A stretch of 5,788 nt of DNA from NCBI GenBank assembly GCA_938003885.1, contig CALKWT010000174.1:1-5788 (forward strand), in the 5' to 3' direction. The notes below the pieces were generated by a model. That model was not told where the DNA came from. It did no database searches and worked only from the letters and a program-made list of their open reading frames with translations. The DNA comes from an uncultured Balneolaceae bacterium (GTDB taxonomy: Bacteria > Bacteroidota > Rhodothermia > Balneolales > Balneolaceae). Each line of letters begins with the position of its first letter. Within the stretch, counting starts at the first letter, position 1. Made by a program: the position numbers and the translations under genes. Shown one piece after another: positions 1 through 5,744 of the stretch.

Positions 1-1
1 T

Positions 2-589
2 GCCTCTCGGATGTTGCTCGACAGCTCGAATACAGGACAGATGCCCAGCAGAGGCACCAATTTCAAGGCAGCGATGGATCGCGCCTTCGAGAGCTTCGAG
101 GCACTCGACAACCAGGGCGGAAGTGCAGCCAATGTTCTGCTCTTTGTCGCTGACGGAGAGAATCACGATACAGACTACCGATCTTCCCTTCAGGATCTGG
201 TCAATAATAACGTGACCATTTTTGCTGTTGGAATCGGTACGCCGGAGGGTGGCCCCATTCCTCTGTTTGACCAGTCAGGAGCTGTAGCGGGTTATCACAG
301 AGACCGTCAGAGAAATCCCGTTACCTCGCAACTTGAATCGATGACGATGCAACAGATTGCCCGTGCAGGTTCAGGCGAATATTATGAGATCCGATCCGGG
401 AGAGACAATATCGAACCCTTTTTTTCAAAGCTGGAAGAACTGGAGCGCGGAGAATTTTCGAGTCAGGAATTTGCCGATTATAAAGACCGGTATCAGCTGG
501 TTATGCTCCCGGGATTTCTCTTCCTTTTCATCGCCATGTTTTTTCCAGAAACGAGAGCCGGATCCACACAAGAGAATGCCGGCTCCTAA
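2..589 (+). CDS. batB: BatB-like VWA-domain membrane protein (C-terminal part)
   Basis: The frame is open from base 2, so the gene begins outside the window; the first ATG inside (11) is internal. The visible 195 residues are the second half of a von Willebrand A domain. A GT pair in RGTNFK supplies the MIDAS threonine and FVADGENHD supplies the later MIDAS aspartate; the DxSxS motif must lie upstream. The stretch GGPIPLFDQSGAVAGYHRD and the later AGSGEYY, ELERGEF and YKDRYQ segments follow the pattern of BatB from the Bacteroidota bat (aerotolerance) operon. A single hydrophobic segment (LVMLPGFLFLFIAMFF) near the end anchors it in the inner membrane, followed by a short polar tail. BatA-type proteins share this layout, so the A/B choice is less sure than the family. 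The next gene is a phosphatase, not the TPR protein BatC that usually follows. Confidence 0.8.
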   Translation, partial: ASRMLLDSSNTGQMPSRGTNFKAAMDRAFESFEALDNQGGSAANVLLFVADGENHDTDYRSSLQDLVNNNVTIFAVGIGTPEGGPIPLFDQSGAVAGYHRDRQRNPVTSQLESMTMQQIARAGSGEYYEIRSGRDNIEPFFSKLEELERGEFSSQEFADYKDRYQLVMLPGFLFLFIAMFFPETRAGSTQENAGS

Positions 590-613
590 CACTATCTATG
601 TAAAACTATTTTT

Positions 614-1393
614 ATGATTAAGTTATTTGTTACCGATTTGGACGGTTGTATCTCCTACCCTTACCGAACCCCCAACTGGGAGGCGATTCAGGAGATTCGG
701 GATTTAAATATTGCAAGCCGGTCCAATCCGGAGATCCCGCCACTTACCATCTGTACAGGAAGGCCGCATCCCTATGCCGAGGCTGTTGCACAGTGGCTTG
801 ATGTTCGTCTGCCTTTTGTTTTTGAAAGTGCAGGGCTCTATCACTGGGATGGGAACCGTGTGGAGACAGGATTGGCCAATTTGGAGGAAGCGCTGGAACC
901 CATCCGTGAGATGAAAGCCTGGCTGGGCCGGGAAATTGTTCCCCGATTTCCATCCGCCAATGTCGAGTTTTCCAAATTGATGGATGCCGGTATTGTAACC
1001 CCGGACAAAGAGGCCATCAGGGCGATTATTCCAATTGTCAGAGAGAAACTTTCTGAAGACTACCCGCAGCTCGAGATGCATACAACCGATGTATCGGTCA
1101 ATATACTCATGCCCGGAAACAACAAATATCAGGGGATGAAACTGATCGCCAGATCCCAGAATATCTCGCTTGAAGAGATCGCCTACATCGGGGACACCGG
1201 GGGAGATATTCCGGCACTGGAAGCTGTGAAGATGCCTTTCTCTCCTTCCAATGCAACCCGGGGAGTGAAAGATGTCTCCATCAATCTGGAGCAGAACACA
1301 ACAGAAGCTGTGTTAGAGGCGTACCGTAGAATTATAGCTCACAATGAGTCCCTCCCGGAGTCCTCGAAATTTTCAGGATCCGTCGTGTCATAA
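614..1393 (+). CDS. HAD-superfamily phosphatase, Cof/phosphoglycolate phosphatase-like
   Basis: A 259-residue soluble hydrolase. Motif I is DLDGC (D8 nucleophile, D10 acid/base), where most relatives have DxDGT/V. Motif II is T48 in TICTGRP, motif III is probably K171 in NNKYQG, and motif IV is GDTGGD (D194, D198), where Cof-type enzymes usually have GDxxND. The long insert between motifs II and III places it in the C2-cap group that includes Cof-type sugar phosphatases, archaeal-type phosphoglycolate phosphatase and sucrose- or mannosyl-phosphoglycerate phosphatases. Substrate cannot be read from sequence. The ATG at 614 puts motif I at the usual distance from the N terminus. It lies 24 bases after the BatB-like gene on the same strand, so co-transcription is likely, though no Shine-Dalgarno sequence is visible. 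Its 3' end overlaps the convergent lipoprotein gene by 6 bases. Confidence 0.85.
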   Translation: MIKLFVTDLDGCISYPYRTPNWEAIQEIRDLNIASRSNPEIPPLTICTGRPHPYAEAVAQWLDVRLPFVFESAGLYHWDGNRVETGLANLEEALEPIREMKAWLGREIVPRFPSANVEFSKLMDAGIVTPDKEAIRAIIPIVREKLSEDYPQLEMHTTDVSVNILMPGNNKYQGMKLIARSQNISLEEIAYIGDTGGDIPALEAVKMPFSPSNATRGVKDVSINLEQNTTEAVLEAYRRIIAHNESLPESSKFSGSVVS

Positions 1394-1957
1394 ATATGTA
1401 CCGCAACCAGTAAGCTCCAGAATCTTAAAATTAATCAAAACCTTGTGAGTGAAAGGGAATCCTGACATGGTGTCCTGGCAGAAACCTTCCTCCACCCGTA
1501 CTCGCAGTTCCATCTCATCGGAGTGGTAGATCGTCACAGGATTCTCCCTCTCCCCGTTGGGATGCTCTGTCTCAACACGGCTCTCGAAACGGCCCTCAGG
1601 GATTGAGAAAACACCCCTCTCTTCCCCGGTCAGCCGAAAGGACCAGAAAGGTTCATTCCCTGATGAGACAAAAAGAACCCCCTCTTCACGCAGTTGCTGA
1701 TGATGGGCCGTAATGGACTCAAACTCAGGGATCTGAGCCGGATCGGGGTAGCCATCGGAAAGGGTGTCACCGCTTTCTGTCTCCCCTTCACTTGTGATTT
1801 TTTGCTCAGGCTGCACCTCTTCCGATCCATGGGTTTCTGCGTCCGCCCCCTCTTCTGAATTCATTTTCTGAAGGCTCGTACAAGCTACATTCAGTCTCAG
1901 CGAGATAAGAATGAGAAGGATGACAAGCAGGGAGATATTTCGAACTTTATTTTTCAT
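1388..1957 (-). CDS. Putative lipoprotein with COG3650-like domain
   Basis: A 189-residue exported protein. A basic start (MKNKVRN) and a hydrophobic stretch (about residues 9-20) lead to C26 in LNVACTS. This is probably a type II signal with a poor lipobox, because position -3 is N rather than L/V/I. Residues 27-95 are a low-complexity, Glu/Ser/Gly-rich acidic linker. The C-terminal domain (about 96-189) carries GNEPFW (100-105) and ends with C160-QDTMSG and GCG (C185), the pattern I associate with the uncharacterised COG3650 family (GNEPFW ... CsDgMSg ... GC). The two cysteines may form a disulfide in the periplasm. Function is unknown. It lies 85 bases downstream of purE on the same strand and may be read from it or from its own promoter. 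The lipidation call is less certain than the secretion call. Confidence 0.7.
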   Translation of the reverse strand: MKNKVRNISLLVILLILISLRLNVACTSLQKMNSEEGADAETHGSEEVQPEQKITSEGETESGDTLSDGYPDPAQIPEFESITAHHQQLREEGVLFVSSGNEPFWSFRLTGEERGVFSIPEGRFESRVETEHPNGERENPVTIYHSDEMELRVRVEEGFCQDTMSGFPFTHKVLINFKILELTGCGTYL

Positions 1958-2042
1958 AACAACTTTTTAGACGTTTCTGAACCCCTCTGCAGATCAAAAC
2001 TTCGGATTACCCATCCAGCAGGGGGGGTCTCATCCTCTCTAT

Positions 2043-2534
2043 TTAAACCAGGTTCTCCGTTTTTCGAATCGATTCCCGGGCCATATTTGCATGATAACCC
2101 TCCAGGGCCTCAGCAATCTTCTTATCTGTAATACTTAAGATGCGCAGTGCCAGAAGAGCCGCATTTGCAGCTTTGCCTATGGCGACCGTGGCAACCGGAA
2201 TACCGTTTGGCATCTGCACGATGGAGTAGAGGCTGTCAATCCCTCCGAGGGCAGATGTCTGTATCGGCACTCCGATCACGGGCAGTGTGGTGTAGGATGC
2301 GAGCATTCCCGGCAGATGTGCAGCTCCGCCCGCTCCTGCTATGATCACTTCGATTCCTCTTTCACGGGCATTTTTCCCATATTCTGCCATCAGATCGGGT
2401 GTTCGGTGTGCAGACACGACTCTCTTCTCATAAGGAAGCTCAAACCCGGCCAACAGATCAGCAGCTTCTTTCATGGTCGGCCAGTCGCTGTCACTTCCCA
2501 TTACAATTCCTGCCCTGGGCAAAATTTCGCTCAT
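2043..2534 (-). CDS. purE: N5-carboxyaminoimidazole ribonucleotide mutase PurE
   Basis: A 163-residue cytosolic enzyme of de novo purine synthesis, converting N5-CAIR to CAIR. All class I signatures are present: GSDSDWPTM (13-21, phosphate and carboxylate binding), SAHRTP (41-46, with H43 in the place of the catalytic histidine of E. coli PurE), GAGGAAHLPGM (67-77), then the LPVIGVPIQ, DSLYSIVQMPNGIPV and AIGKAANAALLA segments. Length is normal for the family. Class I PurE needs N5-CAIR from PurK, but no purK lies beside it: the gene downstream on this strand is the lipoprotein and the upstream side is a divergent intergenic region. PurK is presumably encoded elsewhere. The start is fixed by the short N-terminal arm before the first beta strand; an AT-rich leader without a Shine-Dalgarno sequence precedes it. 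Confidence 0.97.
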   Translation of the reverse strand: MSEILPRAGIVMGSDSDWPTMKEAADLLAGFELPYEKRVVSAHRTPDLMAEYGKNARERGIEVIIAGAGGAAHLPGMLASYTTLPVIGVPIQTSALGGIDSLYSIVQMPNGIPVATVAIGKAANAALLALRILSITDKKIAEALEGYHANMARESIRKTENLV

Positions 2535-2553
2535 ATTTCAGATTTTTATCATT

Positions 2554-2561
2554 CAAAATTA
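2554..2561 (-). promoter_or_regulatory. Possible Bacteroidota -7 promoter element of purE
   Basis: Read on the minus strand, TAATTTTG matches the Bacteroidota primary sigma -7 consensus TAnnTTTG exactly. It ends 19 bases before the purE ATG, which would give a short leader. I could not find a convincing TTTG-type -33 element at the usual spacing, so this rests on one short motif in an AT-rich stretch. Confidence 0.35.
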
Positions 2562-2773
2562 TTTCCTTCTGCCCATCTCCGATGATTCGAAATCGGCCCG
2601 GGCCATTTAGTTTAAGGAGTCCGGCCAGCCGAAAAGAATCGGAGGCACCCGGAACGTTTCACTCGTTCAGAATGTATCAGAAACAGTTCAGGGATCGCAG
2701 TTTCAGTCTCTTAAAATACGATTCCAAATCACAATTTCATACCAGAATAGCACTGTCTTTTGATCAGAAATTT

Positions 2774-2787
2774 GTTTAATATTAAAC
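2774..2787. promoter_or_regulatory. 14-base perfect palindrome, possible operator for the monooxygenase-cupin unit
   Basis: GTTTAATATTAAAC equals its own reverse complement over all 14 bases. It ends 15 bases before the monooxygenase ATG, where a repressor of the MarR or TetR size range could block transcription. It is AT-rich and could be a chance palindrome; no regulator gene is visible nearby. Confidence 0.35.
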
Positions 2788-2802
2788 TAAAAAATCAGAG
2801 TT

Positions 2803-3837
2803 ATGGAATTAGGTATTCACACATTTGTTGAAAACACTCAGCACCCCGAGATGAAACGAACCCGGAGTGCAAAAGAGAGAGTAGATCATCTGCTCGAAGA
2901 GATCAGGCTGGCTGACGAACTGGGCCTCGACATCTTTGCAGTAGGCGAACATCATCGTGAGGAGTATGTCTCCTCTGCCCCACCGATTCTGCTGGCCGCA
3001 GCTGCCTCCGTGACAAAGAATATCCGGTTATCAAGTGCGGTAACAGTGCTTGGATCTGACGATCCGGTGCGGGTATTCCAGCAGTTTGCAACGGTCGATC
3101 TGATCTCGGGCGGGCGTGCCGAAATCATGGCGGGGCGCGGTTCGTTTATCGAATCCTTTCCTCTTTTCGGTTATGACCTTCAAGATTATGAAGAGCTTTT
3201 TGAAGAGAAACTGGAACTGCTTCTACAGCTCAGGGAAGAGCAGGTCGTCACATGGAAGGGTAAACACCGGCCCGATATCAACGGATTAGGCATCTATCCA
3301 CAACCTGTTCAACATCCGATTCCCGTCTGGCGGGCTGTCGGGGGAACACCAACCTCTGCCTACCGGGCCGGACTCGCGGGAATTCCCATGGCGATCGCGA
3401 TCATCGGGGGAATGCCTGAACAATTCAAGCCGATGGTTCAGTACCATGAGCAGGGAGCACGCGAAGCTGGCCACCCGATTCAGGAAGTGAGCATCAACTC
3501 TCACGGATTTATCGCAGACAGTGCTGAGGAAGCGATGGATATCGCGTTTCCGGCATTCAAAACAGTTATGGACAAGATTGGAAGGGAACGGGGGTGGTCT
3601 CCGATGACGCGTTCACAGTTCGAGGCCTCCTGCACACTCCGCGGAGCCAACTTTGTGGGGACCCCCGAGATGATCATAGAAAAAATCCTCTACCAGCACA
3701 AAATCTTTGGACACAGCCGGTTTCTTATGCAGATGAGCGTGGGCAGTGTACCGCACGACAAACTTCTCCGTTCCATTGAACTGTTTGCCACCAAAGTTGC
3801 CCCGGTCATCAGAAAAGAGCTTGGAGCAGAGTCATGA
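2803..3837 (+). CDS. LLM-class (luciferase-like) flavin-dependent oxidoreductase
   Basis: A 344-residue cytosolic TIM-barrel enzyme of the bacterial luciferase-like monooxygenase family, expected to use reduced FMN (or F420) and oxygen. Supporting features in order: MELGIHTF strand 1; the GLDIFAVGEHHREEY segment (41-55) with the family's EHH at 49-51; APPILLAAAAS (59-69); LSSAVTVLGSDDPVRVFQQFATVD (77-99); the flavin-site loop SGGRAEIMAGRGSF (102-115); PIPVWRAVGGTP (172-183) leading to the phosphate-binding half; and FVGTPEMIIEKIL (284-296), the usual C-terminal helix start. It resembles the SP_0267/Atu2307-type subgroup of about 340 residues. The substrate is unknown. Its TGA overlaps the ATG of the following cupin gene, so the two are almost certainly co-translated. 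It diverges from purE. Confidence 0.93.
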   Translation: MELGIHTFVENTQHPEMKRTRSAKERVDHLLEEIRLADELGLDIFAVGEHHREEYVSSAPPILLAAAASVTKNIRLSSAVTVLGSDDPVRVFQQFATVDLISGGRAEIMAGRGSFIESFPLFGYDLQDYEELFEEKLELLLQLREEQVVTWKGKHRPDINGLGIYPQPVQHPIPVWRAVGGTPTSAYRAGLAGIPMAIAIIGGMPEQFKPMVQYHEQGAREAGHPIQEVSINSHGFIADSAEEAMDIAFPAFKTVMDKIGRERGWSPMTRSQFEASCTLRGANFVGTPEMIIEKILYQHKIFGHSRFLMQMSVGSVPHDKLLRSIELFATKVAPVIRKELGAES

Positions 3838-4205
3838 TGCAAATTACACGGGTCTATAGCGATGAAAATGGAGATAGCCGCTTTGAAGAGATTTCGATAC
3901 CTCTGAACCCATCAGGGGATATCGGATCGCTTTCTGAAAAGTACAGGGCTGAATCTGTAACGTTCCGGGAGGTAACTCCCGGTTACGACTATGACTTCCA
4001 TACCGCACCCGACCGCCAATTTATCATTCTGTTGGATGGAGAAATTGAGATTGAAACATCCCTGGGCGAGAGGCGCCGCTTTGGAGCAGGAGAGATTTTG
4101 CTGATGGAGGATGTAACCGGCAAAGGCCACAAAACAAGGAATCTGCAGAAGATCCGCAGAAAATCGATCTTTATCGTTCTCCCGGAGGATCTTCAGATAC
4201 CGTGA
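3834..4205 (+). CDS. Small single-domain cupin protein
   Basis: A 123-residue protein with one cupin fold, C-terminal half best conserved: DFHTAPDRQFIILLDGEIEI (54-73) is cupin motif 1, GAGEILLMEDVTGKGHKTR (84-102) is motif 2. The metal ligands are atypical. H56 and H99 are present, but the second histidine of the classical HxH is missing (A58) and the expected glutamate position reads Q62 in RRQ/DRQ-like sequence. This RQ...GKGHKT pattern is shared by a common family of small stand-alone cupins of unknown function. The gene overlaps the monooxygenase stop as ATGA; a second ATG follows immediately (3837), so the protein may begin at either methionine. Coupling suggests it works with the monooxygenase, perhaps on the same metabolite, but no reaction can be assigned. 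Confidence 0.87.
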   Translation: MMQITRVYSDENGDSRFEEISIPLNPSGDIGSLSEKYRAESVTFREVTPGYDYDFHTAPDRQFIILLDGEIEIETSLGERRRFGAGEILLMEDVTGKGHKTRNLQKIRRKSIFIVLPEDLQIP

Positions 4206-4483
4206 GATCGGTTGCCGTCCAGACACCGCTTCACCGGGAGTTGAAAAGCTGCTGATGATGCAGGGGCTGAGCGATAGCCCGGACTCTTTCAGAACGAGTG
4301 GAAAAGCATCCCGGGCCAGGCTCTGTAATAGAATCCGGGCTGCAGAAAGTGGCCATCTTCACCCGCGGCCAGGCCGGATTCGTCTGACCCCTTACCTCAC
4401 CGGCTAAACCTTTAAATGTGCAATAGGGGCGTTAGGGGTACCCCATCCCCTCTGTCATCGGGAAGATAGCGCCGGCTCCTCTT
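4206..4483. other. Convergent intergenic gap with GC-rich inverted repeats, possibly a gene remnant
   Basis: This 278-base stretch lies between the stop codons of the cupin (+) and dut (-) genes. The longest notable frame is 4255-4407 (+), 50 codons starting MMQGLSDSPDSFRTS. Around it are open fragments in another frame (4202-4255 and 4343-4387). Inverted repeats include GGGCT/AGCCC (4264-4268 with 4276-4280), AGCCCGG/CCGGGCT (4276-4282 with 4335-4341) and GCCGG/CCGGC (4373-4377 with 4400-4404). I recognise no RNA family. No T-rich tract of a standard terminator is present on either strand. Confidence 0.5.
4425..4451. terminator. GC-rich hairpin between convergent genes, possible bidirectional terminator
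   Basis: AGGGG (4425-4429) can pair with CCCCT (4447-4451), enclosing the palindrome GGGGTACCCC (4435-4444). It sits 33 bases beyond the dut stop and 220 beyond the cupin stop, a reasonable place for ending dut transcription. No run of T follows on either strand, so an intrinsic terminator is unproven. Confidence 0.3.
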
Positions 4484-4942
4484 TCAGGTCAGGCCAGTAC
4501 TACCGAAGCCACCCTCTCCCCTTCCGGTTTCAGGCAGCTCATTCGCTTCTGCGATCGAAACTTTCTGTACGGGTGCAATAACCATCTGTGCAATTCGCTC
4601 CCCCCGGTTAATCACAAAGGTTTTCTGTCCGTGATTGATCGCCAGAACCTTCACTTCCCCCCGGTAATCGGAATCGATCGTGCCTGGTGAGTTCAGCATC
4701 GTGATCCCGCAATTTAGTGCCAGGCCGCTGCGAGGACGGATCTGTGCCTCATACCCATCAGGAATGGCCATTTGAAAACCTGTGGGAATCAACTTTCGAT
4801 CCCCCGGAAGAAGCGTCACCGGTTCATCAACTGCTGCGGCGATATCAAGCCCTGCAGCGTGAGGAGATTTTCGGGATGGCAACGGCAACCCTTCCGCATG
4901 TTCCAGGCGTTTAAAGAGAACTTCAATTTCCCTGTTTTTCAT
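4484..4942 (-). CDS. dut: Deoxyuridine 5'-triphosphate nucleotidohydrolase (dUTPase)
   Basis: A 152-residue trimeric-type dUTPase, hydrolysing dUTP to dUMP and pyrophosphate; this keeps uracil out of DNA and feeds thymidylate synthesis. All five family motifs are intact: I AAGLDIAAA (29-37), II PRSGLA (70-75), III LNSPGTIDSDYRGEVKV (83-99, with catalytic D90 and uracil-stacking Y93), IV RGERIAQMVI (113-122) and V RGEGGFGSTG (141-150, the mobile C-terminal arm closing over the triphosphate). Length is normal. The start codon lies inside the 3' end of the DUF3108 gene (20-base overlap), so expression probably depends on translation of that upstream gene. No separate promoter is evident. Confidence 0.98.
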   Translation of the reverse strand: MKNREIEVLFKRLEHAEGLPLPSRKSPHAAGLDIAAAVDEPVTLLPGDRKLIPTGFQMAIPDGYEAQIRPRSGLALNCGITMLNSPGTIDSDYRGEVKVLAINHGQKTFVINRGERIAQMVIAPVQKVSIAEANELPETGRGEGGFGSTGLT

Positions 4943-5744
4943 AATCTATCAATCGGATTTTTACGTTTCCAAAAATTACGCGTACATGGGCTTCCACAGG
5001 GACCCTTAAATCATCGGTCAGAAACCACGCCTTGAATCGCCCTTTGAAACCGAAAGGGCCGTTGATATCTGCATCTCCTTCAGTTAGGTAGACTTCAACA
5101 GAATCATCAAAAAGATCGTAGCTGCGATGCTCGGTCTCCCGGCTGTTTCTTCCTTCCACATAGCCGATCTCATTTTCAATATAGACCGGCATTCTGTAAG
5201 ATTTCTCTGTCCCTGCAAACATCCGGGCATAGTAGAAGATGATATCCCCGCCACTGGCCGGCTCTATCAGGTCCAGGGACTCCATGTATTCACTTCTCTC
5301 GTAAAAGTGAACCTGCGACGACTCCCGGTCGAACTCAATTCGTACCCTGTCGGGCTCGTCATCATGGATGTCATGCCTCCAGAAGAGCAGGCTGTAGGGC
5401 CACTTCTCATTGAACTGGAAGAAGTTTTCGTAGTGAACCAGGCTCCTGCCAATAAACGGTACCCTGTTATTCGTCCTCATCGTGGTGCGCAGGTGATAGA
5501 CCGACTCACCATTGTAGGTGGTATCGGGCATCAGTTCCACGTCAATCCAGCCGAGGGTAATGAATCCGTAACTCACTTCGTATTCAAAAACCTCCCTCGC
5601 TTCTATGAGATCTTCCATATCGGGCGGGGTACGCTTCTTGAAGGTAAAGGCCTCCTGCGCTGACACCGGCTGCACTCCCAATACCAAGAGTATGAGAATG
5701 AGCGTCCTGTTATTCCACAAACGCTTCAAACGACTCCTCATCAT
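4923..5744 (-). CDS. Exported DUF3108-domain protein
   Basis: A 273-residue secreted protein of unknown function. Residues 1-29 form a type I signal peptide: basic RSRLKR start, hydrophobic LILILLVLG core, and VSA before Q30 as the likely cleavage site. The mature part begins with a charged segment (KKRTPPDMEDL) followed by VFEYEVSYGFITLGWIDVEL (52-71), the opening strands typical of DUF3108. It continues as a beta-rich domain that includes YHLRTTMRTN, PYSLLFWRHDI and the C-terminal PVEAHVRVIFGNVKIRLIDYE. Family members are periplasmic or outer-membrane-associated, all-beta and lipid-barrel-like. Two adjacent ATGs (5744, 5741) could serve as start; later ones would lose the signal peptide. 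It overlaps the gene upstream by 35 bases and dut downstream by 20, so it sits in the middle of a compact operon. Confidence 0.85.
   Translation of the reverse strand: MMRSRLKRLWNNRTLILILLVLGVQPVSAQEAFTFKKRTPPDMEDLIEAREVFEYEVSYGFITLGWIDVELMPDTTYNGESVYHLRTTMRTNNRVPFIGRSLVHYENFFQFNEKWPYSLLFWRHDIHDDEPDRVRIEFDRESSQVHFYERSEYMESLDLIEPASGGDIIFYYARMFAGTEKSYRMPVYIENEIGYVEGRNSRETEHRSYDLFDDSVEVYLTEGDADINGPFGFKGRFKAWFLTDDLRVPVEAHVRVIFGNVKIRLIDYEKQGN

Larger units (their letters stand above)
2535..2802. other. Divergent intergenic region between purE and the monooxygenase gene
   Basis: This 268-base region must hold the promoters of both flanking units. Its two ends are AT-rich and its middle is more GC-rich. 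In the middle are a 10-base palindrome GGCCCGGGCC (2595-2604) and a nested inverted repeat: outer arms TCCGG (2620-2624) and CCGGA (2649-2653), inner arms CCGA (2629-2632) and TCGG (2639-2642). An open frame crosses part of it on the + strand, but it lies mostly antisense to purE and encodes nothing recognisable, so I treat the region as non-coding. No known riboswitch is apparent. Confidence 0.6.

Noticed and set aside
704..1081. A 125-codon minus-strand frame inside the phosphatase gene.
   Set aside because: It is antisense to a gene with intact HAD motifs and its translation looks like a shadow.
2021..2027. A run of seven G between the lipoprotein and purE genes, considered as a slippery or phase-variable tract.
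   Set aside because: It lies in non-coding DNA after the purE stop and is too short and poorly placed to support phase variation of a coding frame.
1958..2042. A possible separate promoter for the lipoprotein gene (TTTTG followed by a TAAAAAGTTG-like box on the minus strand).
   Set aside because: The boxes match the TTTG/TAnnTTTG consensus poorly and the spacing is off, so it was not listed as a feature.
2564..2570. AGAAGGA on the minus strand upstream of purE, resembling a Shine-Dalgarno sequence.
   Set aside because: It lies about 30 bases from the ATG, too far to serve as a ribosome binding site, and upstream of the probable -7 promoter element.
2399..2779. A 126-codon + strand frame crossing the 5' end of purE and the divergent intergenic region.
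   Set aside because: Half of it is antisense to an unmistakable purE, the composition is rich in Ser/Phe/Arg without a domain pattern, and it has no start context.
4260..4360. Faint resemblance to RNase P RNA (GAGTGGAAAAGCATCCCGGGC) or to the start of tmRNA (GGGGCTGA).
   Set aside because: The other conserved blocks of RNase P are absent, and no tmRNA TTCGA arm or 3' end exists. The gap is also too short for either.
5127..5663. A 178-codon open frame on the + strand.
   Set aside because: It is fully antisense to the DUF3108 gene, which has a signal peptide, family motifs and operon overlaps. The + frame translation shows no recognisable domain.
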